A stretch of 64,000 nucleotides of DNA. It comes from Agapetus fuscipes (lineage: Eukaryota > Arthropoda > Insecta > Trichoptera > Glossosomatidae). Positions 9,509 to 20,092 of the stretch are shown here, one piece after another (the stretch's first letter is position 1; the number at the start of each line of letters is the position of its first letter). The notes under the pieces were generated by a model, which saw only the letters and a list, made by a program, of their open reading frames with translations, had not been told where the DNA came from and did not search any database. The DNA is taken from positions 3,043,001 to 3,107,000 of the forward strand of contig OX637332.1 in assembly GCA_951799405.1 (NCBI GenBank), read 5' to 3'. A program made the position numbers and the translations under genes.

Positions 9509-9854
9509 TGTAATGATTTTACAGAGTTCAATTTGATCATTTTTTTTGTTTTTATTTTTTATTTTTACGCAATTTATTTTAGATACGGTTCACATACAGA
9601 GTCACATTACACCTTCACCATACAACGGTCGATTGGTTTCTCTTCCTTCAGAGAGATTTAGTCCTTATTTATAGTAAGACTAAGGATAATTAAGGGAAAA
9701 TTGAGAATTGGCACATGCGAGACTTGACTAGAACATTAAACACTCGAGCAATCTCGAATAATACAAATATCACATACAAACTACACGTATATCAGTATCT
9801 AACATTTAGAGACTTCACAGATACTAACACAGACAAGCAAAACATACTATTACA
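9509..9854 (-). repeat. LTR-like repeat (solo)
   Basis: Ends are TG...CA (TGTAATGATTTT at 9509; CTATTACA at 9854). On the minus strand it holds a TATA-like CTATAAATAAGGAC and an AATAAA-like signal, as LTRs do. The same layout occurs at 59395-59697. No internal retroviral genes are adjacent. No clear target duplication. Confidence 0.5.
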
Positions 9855-9872
9855 TAAAGTCAACTACACGGA

Positions 9873-10092
9873 GTCGGTGTTATGGCCGAGGGAGTCAAGT
9901 CACCGTTCTGACTAGCGTATTTGGAACAGAATAACGTTAGTTCGAATCACGCCTGGCCCTTTGACCATAACTTCGGCCATGGTTCAACAGATGCCATTGC
10001 ATGCACACAAGTTTCTGCTTTCTTGTGAAGACAACTGGCTAGGCAAAATAGATTGGTGAACTGCATTCTTCTTCACAAATCAAATAAAAAAA
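9873..10092 (+). mobile_element. SINE-D copy, class II tRNA-like head
   Basis: GTCGGTGTTATGGCCGAGGG resembles a Leu/Ser tRNA 5' part and box A. AGTTCGAATCACGCC is box B. The body has TTTGACCATAACTTCGG and ends AATAGATTGGTGAACTGCAT...CACAAATC. Other copies are at 47775, 49722 and 52508. Confidence 0.7.
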
Positions 10093-10093
10093 A

Positions 10094-10127
10094 TATTTCT
10101 TAACAATAATATTATTGTTAAGAAATA
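10094..10127. repeat. Perfect 34-bp AT-rich palindrome
   Basis: TATTTCTTAACAATAAT is followed directly by its reverse complement with no spacer. It sits at the 3' end of the SINE-D copy. It may be a cruciform-prone remnant of tail duplication. Confidence 0.75.
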
Positions 10128-10351
10128 ATGTCGATTGATTGATATGCCACTTGTTTGAGTAATACTTACTTTACACAAAAACTGTGAGTAATTTTTCTGC
10201 GTCTTTTTGACTCAAATGCCAAGTCGATGAAAACTTTCTATCCGCCTCACAGCTATTCTCACTGATTTTACATTTCTGACGTTTCCGAGATCTCCGCTGA
10301 TAGTGGGATATACCTTTCCCTTTTATTGAGTCTTTCTGTAGGTAAGTTTGT

Positions 10352-10894
10352 AATCTATAATCTAAGTTGCAAAGATACATTACCTACACATAAATTATTT
10401 CATGTTATATGCATTCTCGCTAGCAGACACAAACAAGTTCGTGCTTAAACATGCCGCATGCGGACCTAGAACACGGAAAACACAATCTCAAATCAACATA
10501 TTCCCTCTGCAACTCTTGTCGAGCTTTCCTGAAACAGAAGTGACATGGCAAAAAAATATATTTTACAGTATGTGTGGTCAGCCTCTAAATAAATCTAAGC
10601 TGCAAATATATATGCTATTTAATATTCATATTAAACGCATTCCCACAAGCAGACATGTATAATTTCGCGCTAACACATGCCGCATGTGGACCTACAATAT
10701 AAAAAACCCAATCTCAAATGAACATAAGCCCTGCAACTCTTGCCGACCTTCCCTGAAACGAAGTGACATTGGCAAAGTGAACCATTTTGTACAGTATGGG
10801 TGGTCAGCCTTATACCAACCTGAAACAGAGGCGACATTGGCAAAGTGAACCATTTTTTACAGTATGGGTGGTCACCCTCATACCAACCTATAAG
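10352..10894 (-). mobile_element. SINE-A tandem head-to-tail array
   Basis: Two near-complete minus-strand copies (10352-10585 and 10586-10820) and a third truncated 5' part (10821-10894) lie head to tail. The last has CGACATTGGCAAAGTGAACC again after ATACCAACCT. Tandem arrangement may reflect insertions into the TAGAT tail or local duplication. Confidence 0.8.
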
Positions 10895-11054
10895 TAAAGC
10901 GATAGTATTATTTTAAGAAAAACTTAGAAGTATTACTTCACCTTAAACATATTCAGTGCGATTCATTAGATTCTGGTTATTCCGGAGCAATGTTCGAAAT
11001 TGTTAGCTCGGACTTAGTGACGCTAGTCCGCGCTATTCCGAAACAGGAAAATCG

Positions 11055-13025
11055 ACGAGACGTTCGCGCCAGTAGGCTCTTGGCTGGGGAACCGGAAATA
11101 CATGAATGGTGGTAAATTTAAATTGGCTGCAAGGCGGTAAATTTAAATTGGCTGCAGTTTGAAAATATTATTCTGAGTATTAAAATCATGATATTATATA
11201 GCCGTTATTATAATGGCGGTAAATTTAAATTTCTGGCAGTTTGAAAATATAAATCTTAGTATTAAAATTATGTTATTAGGTATTATTGCAAAAATGTCTT
11301 TCAAATTTAAATTAAATTAAAATTTATTTTCACTAAATTTTGTATTTTTTGTTAGGCTTTTGGCTGGGGAACCGGAAATATATAAATGGTGGTAAATTTA
11401 AATTGGCTGCAGTTTGAAAATATTAATCTGAGTATTAAAATCATGTTATTATATAGCCTTTATTATAATGGCAGCAAATTTAAATTTGTGGCAGTTTGAA
11501 AATATAAATCTTAGTATTAAAATTATTTTATTAGGTATTATTGCAAAAATTTCTTTCAAATTAAAATTAAATTGATTTTTTTTGTAATAGATTTGGTATT
11601 TTTTTAGCTATTAAATATATATCACTATTGTGAGTAAATGGATGTGTGTGTGTGAGTTTCTGCAATCTATTTATTGTTAAGGTAAATGTGCGCAACTATT
11701 TTTACCTATTTGTATCTTATTTATTACTTTACTTATTTTTATGAGTGAAACTAATTTTATTATTTTAGAATCTTGGTATCTTTTAATGTCAACATGTAAT
11801 TGGAGCAATACGTAATTTTATTTATTTTCATATTTTTTTATATTCTGAAGTATCCTATCCATTATTGTATTGTTATAAATTAGGCCTGGCCAACCCAAAT
11901 TGCACCCCGGGCCGCATTGATGGACTAAAATTTTCCCAAGGGCCACACATACAAACATTTTACAAAAAAAAATTATATAAAAAAACGAAACCACAAACAG
12001 TTATGAAAAGAAAACACGCATTGAACCAACAACAAAAAATGTATTTATGTATTAAACAACATAAAAAAAAATCAACCATAGAAAAATATTTTAACAATGA
12101 AAATTATTAATTAACCCTTAACTTCATAGAGGAAAAAATTCTTAATTTTTCATTTCAAAACAATATTACAAATAAAACCAATTATCAGGGACTTCTTCTT
12201 TCAGTGCAAGATTTGAGATTCTTTTCGCTTACTTTATTTTTCTAAATCTAGGTATTTAAATATTTGAAGTTACACACCTTAACTGGTTTTCCAAATTTAC
12301 GTCTGTTATAGACGCCCTATTTTTATTTTTATTATTTCATTTTTATTTTTCATCACACATGACCGCGGGCCGCGGGTTGGCCAGGCCTGTTCTAAATAAA
12401 TAAATAAAAATGTGATTATATTGCCCATATATAACGGCGGCAAATTTAAATTAAAAATATAAATCAGTTATCTTTAAATTTTAGTATTATAATCCCGTGA
12501 TTCAATAGCCCTTATTTTAAAAGTTAAACTTGTTTGCAATAATACCTAATGACATAATTTTAATACTAAGATTTATATTTTCAAACTGCCACAAATTTAA
12601 ATTTGCTGCCATTATAATAAAGGCTATAAAATAACATGATTTTAATACTCAGATTAATATTTTCAAACTGCAGCCAATTTAAATTTACCACCATTTATAT
12701 ATTTTCGGTTCCCCAGCCAAAAGCCTAACTAAAAATACAAAATTTAGTGAAAATAAATTTTAATTTAATTTAAATTTGAAAGACATTTTTGCAATAATAC
12801 CTAATAACATAATTTTAATACTAAGATTTATATTTTCAAACTGCCAGAAATTTAAATTTACCGCCATTATAATAACGGCTATATAATATCATGATTTTAA
12901 TACTCAGAATAATATTTTCAAACTGCAGCCAATTTAAATTTACCGCCTTGCAGCCAATTTAAATTTACCACCATTCATGTATTTCCGGTTCCCCAGCCAA
13001 GAGCCTACTGGCGCGAACGTCTCGT
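11055..13025. mobile_element. Giant palindromic (foldback) transposon with 8-bp TSD
   Basis: Perfect target duplication GAAAATCG lies at 11047-11054 and 13026-13033. The ends ACGAGACGTTCGCGCCAGTA and its complement start arms of about 500 bp (11055-11560; 12525-13025) that are nearly identical. Each arm contains a 280-bp internal direct repeat (GGCTGGGGAACCGGAAATA at 11082 and 11362; complements at 12700 and 12985). The spacer holds no gene, only AT-rich DNA and a nested hAT-type MITE. The 8-bp duplication fits hAT-, P- or Merlin-type chemistry, but the termini match none that I recognise. Removing it rejoins the Harbinger sequence cleanly. Confidence 0.85.
11881..12389. mobile_element. hAT-type MITE nested in the palindrome spacer
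   Basis: TIRs are TAGGCCTGGCCAACCC and the complement of GGGTTGGCCAGGCCTG (15 of 16 match). Flanks TTATAAAT and TTCTAAAT are an 8-bp duplication with one change. The CAGGCCTGGCCAACCC-type end fits hAT. Internal short frames are not recognised. Confidence 0.8.
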
Positions 13026-13282
13026 GAAAATCGTTATTCATTAGCCAAAATTTGATCCGTGCTACTTGATCTACTTCCGGTTCGACTTTAAGTCGTGTTT
13101 GCTGTTAAGAAAAATTAAAAACCCTACTTTGTAGTAGGTATTTTGGGGGATTTCTATTTTTTTGTGTGCTTTGTCTATGAACACTGCTGCGTTATCAAAC
13201 ATTGGAGTGTCAACTGTCAAACAAGATGCAAACAAGTTATTCGTGGGCACGTGCGTTTGATATCAAAAACTGAATAGAAAAC

Positions 13283-15498
13283 ATGGAGGATAAGAAAAAG
13301 AGAGATACCAATTGGACGGTGGAAGAAAAAGTAAGCATCATTGCAATATACTTAGTGAAAGTTTGAAACTTTATTTAACACTTTTTAATCTTTTTTTGTC
13401 AATAAGTTACGCAGTTATTTATTTTGTTGTTAAGGTTTTTTTGCGAGAACTGGTGGCCGAGAATCCCGTTGTTGAAGATAAAGCTGGCACATACCATGGT
13501 ACAGCTGCAAAGAAGAAGGCGTGGGTGGATATTGAAAGAAGGTAAGGTTTGTTTTCGTTATGCACTCGAAACATTCAAATGGTTGACTTATTGTGAGCTC
13601 TCTAAAATTGTAATTAAATGCAATATAAAATATATAGTAGGACGTGAATACAGGTCTAACCCAAGTTGCTGTGAGGCGAAATAAAGTTGGTGCTGCCGAT
13701 TAGCTGCGCAGTATCAGCTTTTTTATTTGTATATACTGACCAGGAATCAATAAATATTTCGGCAGCTTTATCACACACGGCCTCACCGTCACGATTGGCA
13801 AAGGAGATGGGATTCGTCAATTCGCGGCCGAACCACTTTTTCTTTCTTTCCATCTGTTCACGAAAGATATGATGCAAAGTGGCTGGTCCCGGACCATTGG
13901 GCCAGTCATGAATTGACTGGTAATGGTAATTTTAAAGCGTGGCTTTTCCAGCTCGGCTTAGCGGGTGGGTCGGATTGCAATTGTGGCGCAGAACTGCAGG
14001 ACGTGCGACACGTCCTGTGGGACTGTGACGCGTTGCGGTCCGCTCGAGAAGCGCTCTTCAACGCTGTCCGTCCCAGTGTGGGACCGATCGGATATAAGGA
14101 CTTCGTTGCCACCAAATCAAACTTTGAGGCCTTCAGCAAATTTTGTGCGTTCTATGGCGAGAACTGAACTTTTCACAACTATTACCCCTTCCTTTTCTAC
14201 CACTTCAACTGGTTGGCAACGCTAGTCAGGAGAGCTCCTCCCGAGGCATGTTCTGTAACATCTCGCACTGCCGCTTATTAAATGAATTGGGGATTCCCGG
14301 AATTGTTGCACTCTGTTGCAGTAGATTTAAATTTCACTGATCAGTGATTGCCTTCAGGGAGTCACCCTTGCTACACTTGAGAGAATGTTTAGCTTCACGG
14401 GAGGGCCTTCTGCCACTTGTTATCTACTCTTTAGTTTGCATGTGAGTCCTGTGACACATCCCCGGATAGGATGGATATACAGGGCGTGGGTCAGTGGCGG
14501 GAGTCCGAGCCTTTTAACAAGTTCTTCTTTCATTTCAGATTCAATTTGGAAAACGCAAAAAAGAGGGAAATTACACAGCTGAAGATTCAGTGGAAGACTA
14601 TGAAACAGAAAGCAAAGAAGAACATATCAGCCTACAGGGCTGCTACAAGGCTGACAGGGGGTGGCAACCGTCCACCGAGCCCAACTTTGGAAGATCAGCG
14701 AATTGCTGAAATTGTACCGGGGGATTTTGTCATGGATAAAAATATTTTTGATAGCGATGGCATGGACCATAGTTATTGGAAGGTATTGTAATTTTTTGTC
14801 AACTTAAGTTCTATTTTCTTTTTATTTATTTTTGAGTCTGAGAAAATGCCCTTCATTTGTCAGCTACAAACATCGATGATTGATGACATTATATATTTTC
14901 AGTTCCACGAAGAAAAAAAAGCTACAGTGGCAGTATCAGATTCTATACAGCCTTTCTCTCCTCTGCCATTGGCAGAGTCAGTGGTTGTTGAAGTTGATTT
15001 TGATTTGGACGGAATGGATGTTATTATGGCGCCAGAGCCTGAGTCCAAGCCCTTGCCCCTGCCACTGCCTCAGCCCCTGCCTCTGCCTCAGCCCCAGCAA
15101 CAGCCTGATGTTAATACATGCGAAACACCTCGTGCTCGATCAACAACAAAAAAAGGTAATAATATTTACAAACTTTTTTACAAAAAACTCACATTCCTTA
15201 GTGGGATTTTTACAATTAATACTATTCATTACCCACATAATTACTTTTTTGTTTGTCACCTTTGTTTCAGAAAAATCAAAATGATAAGGATGACATCCAA
15301 TTAATAAAAATGATCAAAAATGGGCAAATCATTAAACAGCAAGCCCGGACTGAATATGCTACGACAAAATGTAAACAAGAAGCAGAACTTCATGAGATGA
15401 CCAAAGTTCATCTACAGAGGTTGCAACAACTGGAATATCAACAGCAACAACTGCAATGTCAACAGCAACAGCTGAGACTGGAGCAAGAAGAATACTAA
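13283..15498 (+). CDS. Harbinger-encoded Myb/SANT-like DNA-binding protein
   Basis: Predicted exons are 13283-13330, 13435-13541, 14539-14782, 14903-15154 and 15271-15498, about 292 residues, all with GT-AG boundaries. The N terminus MEDKKKRDTNWTVEEK starts a Myb/SANT-like fold that continues over exons 2-3 (FLRELVAENPVVEDK; AWVDIE; LKIQWKTMKQKAKKN). In this family such a protein helps bring the transposase to the nucleus and to the element ends. Exon 4 is acidic, with a Pro-Leu-Gln run; exon 5 is Gln-rich and probably coiled coil (LQRLQQLEYQQQQ). It converges on the transposase gene. Oddities: joining exon 4 to exon 5 needs a one-base difference at an A run (15148-15154), a possible inactivating indel or sequence error, and intron 2 is swollen by an R1-like insertion. 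Stop is TAA at 15496, with AATAAA near 15563. Confidence 0.75.
13753..14167 (+). pseudogene. R1-like non-LTR retrotransposon, C-terminal fragment
   Basis: One frame is open to a stop at 14165. It reads RRWDSSIRGRTTFSFFPSVH, then KWLVPDHWASHELTGNGNFK, then a Cys-His knuckle CNCGAELQDVRHVLWDC. This is the RNase H-to-zinc-knuckle end of R1/TRAS-type LINEs. It lies inside intron 2 (13542-14538) of the Harbinger Myb-like gene. Upstream bases to about 13640 look like more of the same with frame damage, and roughly 14168-14460 may be its 3' UTR. Exact ends are not resolved. Confidence 0.75.
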
Positions 15499-15599
15499 CT
15501 AAAGATAGTCAAGGCGGAGTGGGAAAAAATGGGAAAATGAATTGTTTAGTACATAATACTTGGAATAAATATTTGAAATATATCATGATGTAGTTTTAA

Positions 15600-16050
15600 T
15601 AAAGATATAGCTTATACCATATTTTGCAGTGGTCAGAATTTATGTACTTGAGAAGTGTGTGATGAGAATGGATAAATGACTAAGGAAGGTGAGAATTTAA
15701 CCAATAGCTTTTTTTTGAAATATTGTTAAAAATTGGAAGATGTAAGATTGAGGGTGCGAAAGAATGTGATGAGATGGTTTGGACATTTTGAAAGAATGGA
15801 TAATGAATGCCCGACAAAGAGTATCTATAGAGGAAAAGTAAGAGGGAAAACCGAGAAAAGAATGTTTGGATCAAATTAGTGAAATCGTAAAGGTTTAGGA
15901 TATACAGAGTGAATGCAAAAAAAGACGATTTATGAAAAGGTTGATGGATGTGAATGAACTGCGAGAAGTATGTCAGGATAGGAATAATTGGAGGCAACTC
16001 TGTAGGTTCTGGCCACCCCTAGTGGAATGGCAACAGTGTTACAGTTAAAA
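15600..16050 (+). pseudogene. RTE-like LINE, C-terminal fragment and 3' UTR
   Basis: Frames, with stops, read RKNVMRWFGHFERMDNE, then GKTEKRMFG and a degraded KKTIYEKVDG segment. These match the RT C terminus seen intact at 32330-32600. It ends in GTTCTGGCCACCCCTAGTGG, a 3' UTR shared with 16290-16340, 33905-34170 and 57930-57985. It lies between the two Harbinger genes. Confidence 0.7.
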
Positions 16051-16134
16051 AAAGGAGTTAAATTATTAGTTAATAATAATTAAAAAATCTGAAAATGACC
16101 AAATTTCAATAGTCATCTCCAAATTTTTTTTTAT

Positions 16135-16340
16135 GGATTCAGTAGTTGACCACCCCATAAACTACTAAATTTTGAGAGAAAATGTTAAAGGCAAGAGAAG
16201 AATGGCTTGATCAATTAACTAAAGTTGATAAATAATATAATTTTAAAAATGAATGTAGGTACCTGTGGATAAAGTGAAATGAATGCTCTCATAGAAATGC
16301 AGGTTCTGGCTGCCACTAGTGGAATGGTAACAGTTACATG
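16135..16340 (+). pseudogene. RTE-like LINE 3' fragment, second copy
   Basis: A degraded repeat of the preceding element: AAAGGCAAGAGAAGAATGGC, then GGTTCTGGCTGCCACTAGTG GAATGG. Only the terminal coding and UTR parts remain. Confidence 0.55.
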
Positions 16341-16459
16341 ACTACAAAGTTGCCTCAGCGAAATGACTGACACAAGAGTGACAAGATAATATGTTTATTA
16401 AAATAATGCATAGGTATGTATTACAAAAATCATTTATGAACATTCCATATTTATTGATA

Positions 16460-17160
16460 CCTAATAGAAAACATAACACACAATTTCAAGAATTTATATA
16501 GAAAGTATCATTCAGTCTTTTGAGTTGTTTAACAAATGAACAAAACACAATACAATAACAATATACAATAATAAGCTGCAAAGATATATTTTAACATTTA
16601 CAATTCACATCTTATGCACACACAAAATAAATCATATGGATGTTCGCGCATACGTATGTATTTTCAAATGTGTCAACAATAAAAAAAAATGTAAATGAAC
16701 ATAAGCTCTGCAACTCTGGCCACCTTTCCCTGAAACAGGGGTGGCATTGGCGAAATTGAAGCAATTTTTACAGTATGGGTGGTCAACCGCATACCAACCT
16801 ATGAGTTAAGGATAACATAATAAAAATTACAATAAAATAATATTAAAAATACTTAGTAAGAAAACAAAAATTAAAAATTAAAAAAAAAAAAAATAGTTTT
16901 CACCAGATTTGCAAAAAAGACGCCATTTTTTCGATCACACACTTATTGCAAAATCATTTATAATAGAAACGTAACACACAATTTCAAGCATTTATATAGA
17001 AAGTATCATTCAGTCTTTTGAGTTGTTTAACCAATGAACATAACACACTTATATTATTGAAAAATCATTTATAATAGAAACATAACACACAATTTCAAGC
17101 ATGTATATAGAAAGTATCATTCAGTCTTTTGAGTTGTTTAACCAATGAACAATCACAAAA
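16460..17160. repeat. Triplicated ~95-bp segment in the transposase 3' region
   Basis: The unit CATAACACACAATTTCAAG...GTATCATTCAGTCTTTTGAG TTGTTTAAC occurs at about 16471-16545, 16971-17040 and 17084-17150. The last two are about 113 bp apart. An insertion of roughly 400 bp, including a SINE-A copy, separates the first from the others. It lies downstream of the transposase stop, so it may be transcribed 3' UTR. Confidence 0.7.
16566..16812 (-). mobile_element. SINE-A copy, diverged
   Basis: Minus-strand unit from ATCCTTAACTCATAGGTTGG at 16812 to TTTGCAGCTTATT at 16566. It sits between copies of the Harbinger 3' tandem unit. Confidence 0.7.
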
Positions 17161-17231
17161 GTCATAAATCATAAAAAAAACATAACACACAAATTACATG
17201 TATGCACTTGATTGTGAAGAGACAAATTTAA

Positions 17232-18544
17232 TCAGAAGTAGGTGTTTATAAAATGAGCTCTATAAGCACTTCCTCGGGTGTTAGTGGAAGGTGTTGGTGT
17301 CTCTGGTATGACATGTTCCGATGCTTGCTCCTCGTCTTCTGACTCACCAACGTTGTCTCTCATGTCAATCGCAATGTTGTGTAGAACGGCTAATGCTATA
17401 ATTTTGGTTTTTACGTGTTCCAAGCCATCAAAGGTTCCTCTGAGGAGGCAGCGAAACCTTTGCTTCCACACACCGAAGCATCGCTCCACAGTATTGCGAG
17501 TTGACTTATGAGACTCGTTATACTGCAAGTCTTTAGAGGTGATGGGCCTCAATAACGGAGTTAGCAAGTATTGGGAACATGCATATCCGGAGTCTCCCAA
17601 CAAATGCCCTCCACCAAACTCCCGAGATTCCAGCCTTCGCTTGATGCGACTCTCGTTAAAAATTCTGGAATCGTGAGTGCTGCCACGCCAGTGAGCCACA
17701 ATGTCCCGAATTTTTAAATTTGAGTCGCATACAACCTGTATATTGAGGCTGGGATACCCCTTCCGGTTGATGAAATATTCATTGTCATTCCCACATGCTT
17801 TTTTTATTCGGACGTGGGTGCAATCAATGGCGCCAACAACCCTCGGAAATCCTTTTATTTTAGAGAAACCTGCCATGACTTTTTCTCGTTCTGCAGCTGT
17901 TTCTGGCATTTTTATGAAGGATCCAGCCAGGGAGGCCAACGCCCTTGCCACTTTTAAAGAAATGCGTGACATGGTTGGCTGACTGAAGCCATGCATGTCA
18001 GCAGAGTCATCTTGGATCTGAAATACAATACAATACACATTATATTAGATGAATGAAGAGAAAGAAACGTGTGCAAAACGTTAAATAACCAATGACGTCT
18101 AAAGGTGTGTTAAATGTATAATAAAATATGTTTTAAAAATAGTTGTTTGGGCGTGTGTTAGGGCAAGTCGTGATTTGTTATAGGTTAGAGCATGTCGGGT
18201 CATTGGTCACTGGTCACTGGTTACAAGCAACGTTTATTACTTACTTTGTGACGGCACCATGTCCTGATGGCAGACATGACCATTAATTCCACAGGAACCT
18301 TGCCCCCACGGTTGTCTCCAACCAATAACGGCCTCAACAATTCAATGATATATCGTGCCGTGGCTTTCGTAAAACGATATTTTGTTTTGAATAGCTCGTC
18401 ATCGTAGATTTGGAAAACATCGACGCGTTTTTTATAAACTTTTGGTTTTTTCCTGCTATCACACGCACGCATTGACTCAAAACTGATAATATTTTCAATT
18501 AAATCTTCATCGGAACTGTCAGTAGAACTATACAGAGACGCCAT
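17232..18544 (-). CDS. PIF/Harbinger DDE transposase (HARBI1-like)
   Basis: Two exons on the minus strand, 18544-18245 and 18017-17232, join in phase 0 across a 227-bp GT-AG intron (CAAA|GTAAGT; TTTCAG|ATCC) to give 361 residues, the usual size for this family. The catalytic triad is visible: D165 in VVGAIDCTHVRI, D242 in LLGDSGYACS, E278 in NTVERCFGVWKQRF. The conserved GSTHDSRIF (212-220) lies between. The N-terminal part has HGFSQPTMSRI (109-119), the family's helix-turn-helix region. Such enzymes cut and paste the element, usually with 3-bp TA-rich target duplications. No stop or frameshift is seen, so it may have been active recently. It converges with the Myb-like gene at 13283-15498. 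The start is the first ATG after stops upstream. Confidence 0.85.
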
Positions 18545-18737
18545 TTTAGTTTGTGTGTGACGATTTAGTCCGAAAAACTGACGTTATACCTGCTATCTGG
18601 CAGGAGTAACTTTTAGATCGAGAATAACTCTTAGCTCGGCGTAAATTTTTCTAATGAATAGACTTTTTAGTGAAATCGAACTAACATGAAATTTTACTCT
18701 CAAATTTGGGACTATCTTTTCTAATGAATAACACTGA

Positions 18738-19047
18738 TTGAAAATGATTATTGGTTTAAAAATCATAAATAAACGAAAGTTTAAACCAATTAAAATTTAA
18801 CACATTAAATTTATGATTCTTTTTTCAGTATCAACAAATGCATCAAACGTCGATGTGTATTCAAAATAACCTTTGATTTATTGCAAATTTATTTTCATAC
18901 GATAATTAATAAAATAAATGATAAAAGCTAGGAGCCTTTTATGTGTAAGGCGATACCGGTCAATCAACTATTGACGGATGGTTCAATGTTTTCAAGATGA
19001 AATGTTTCATGCAGCACGTTAAGATCAATTTAATAGCTAAACGTAGT
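18738..19047. other. AT-rich flank, no recognised feature
   Basis: Immediate right flank of the Harbinger element. No gene or named repeat was recognised. Confidence 0.4.
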
Positions 19048-19236
19048 CCAATCCAATCCAATCCAAACTGCAAGGATATATATCATTTAAGATTTATATT
19101 AAATGCATTCCCACAAGCAGACATGTATAATTTTGCGCTAACACATGCCGCATGTGGATCTACATTATAAAAACCCAATCTCAAATGAACATAAGCCCTG
19201 CAACTCTTGCCATCCTTCCCTGAGACAGGGGTGACA
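19048..19236 (-). mobile_element. SINE-A copy, cut by an LTR-like repeat
   Basis: Reads on minus from CCCTGTCTCAGGGAAGGATG to TTTGGATTGGATTGGATTGG. Its 5' third is missing at 19237. The tail is a TTGGA repeat in place of the usual TTAGA. Confidence 0.7.
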
Positions 19237-19601
19237 TGTAGATTAATATAGGTGTACACCCGTAGGTAGCAATAATTATAGGCCTAAGAAATCTAGAAAT
19301 TCAATGATCCTTTTGTACTCTTGAACTTGGTAGAATGTTCGTGAGTGTACTAGCAAAATTAGCTCCTACAGAGTTCTGTCACTACACTATATAAGGAGAA
19401 AAATTGAGTGCACTAGGACAGTGAGATAGTCGCCTTTGATTTGAAGAGTGTAAGCGATACTGAACTGTGAAAATAAATTTGTGTTTACAAAAGTGTTAAA
19501 AATAAATGTAAATTTGTAAAATTAATTAAGTGTCAATAAAGATCCTGAAAGAAGACCTGTATGTTTTAATTTAGAGACTTTTCGAACCAAAACACATTAC
19601 A
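19237..19601 (+). repeat. LTR-like repeat (solo)
   Basis: Begins TGTAGATTAATATAGG and ends CACATTACA. It has a TATA box (ACTATATAAGGAG, 19384-19397), a following GAGTGCACTAGG start-like region and AATAAA signals. It interrupts SINE-A at GGGGTGACA. A clean 4-5 bp target duplication was not found. Confidence 0.5.
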
Positions 19602-19654
19602 GTAGTAAAAAAAATGGTTGACTTATTGCAACAGTGAAGCACAGAGGCTTCTAT

Positions 19655-20092
19655 AAGATAAGTTGCAAAGATATATTAACGTTTGAAATTAATATTAAAT
19701 GCATGCCCACAAACAGCTGGCAAATGCTGCATGTGTACTCAGAAATTTAATCTCTTGCCTTGCAACTTTTGCCGACCTTCTCTGAAAGAGGGGTGACATG
19801 TGTAAAGTGAACCATTTTTTTACAGTATGGATGGTCAGTCACATACTAGACTATTAGTCAAGGGATATTCAAAAATAAGTTTCTTGACTACTAGGTTGGT
19901 ATGAGGCTGAGGCCTTCCATGCTGTAAAAACTTGGTTTACTTTTGCCAATACAACTCTGGTTTTGGGGAAAGGCGAAAGGAGTTGTAAAGTTTATGTTCA
20001 TGTGAGGTTTGGTTTATTTTTTATGTAGACATGAAGCATGTGTAAGCGCGAACTTGCATGCGCTGCTTATGGGCATGCATTAAATATGAGTA
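19655..20092. repeat. SINE-A head-to-head pair
   Basis: A minus-strand copy (19655-19865) and a plus-strand copy (19880-20092) meet at their 5' ends with a 14-base gap. Both are diverged. The second has GGTTTACTTTTGCCAATACA and ends GCATTAAATATGAG without its tail. Confidence 0.7.

Larger units (their letters stand above)
10954..18736. mobile_element. PIF/Harbinger DNA transposon, two genes, heavily nested
   Basis: It contains a DDE transposase gene (17232-18544, -) and a Myb/SANT-like gene (13283-15498, +), the diagnostic gene pair of PIF/Harbinger elements. Candidate outer ends are CAGTGCGATTCATTAGA at 10954 and the complement of TCTAATGAATAACACTG at 18736, flanked by ATT on both sides. 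ATTCATTAG also recurs at inner sites (13036; complement near 18650-18658) with similar flanking sequence (AAAATTT...CCG.GCTA), so an inner pair with a TTA duplication is an alternative boundary. Size is inflated by the 1971-bp palindrome at 11055-13025, an R1-like piece in intron 2, LINE scraps and a SINE-A copy. Confidence 0.75.

Noticed and set aside
14846..15284. Two overlapping proteins in exon 4 of the Myb-like gene
   Set aside because: Only the frame giving VEVDFDLDGMDVIMAPEPE continues the spliced gene. The other frame is a shadow of the CCTCAGCCC repeat.
10954..18736. Host HARBI1 gene (domesticated)
   Set aside because: The transposase lies with its Myb-like partner between inverted ends, which fits a mobile element better than a single domesticated gene.
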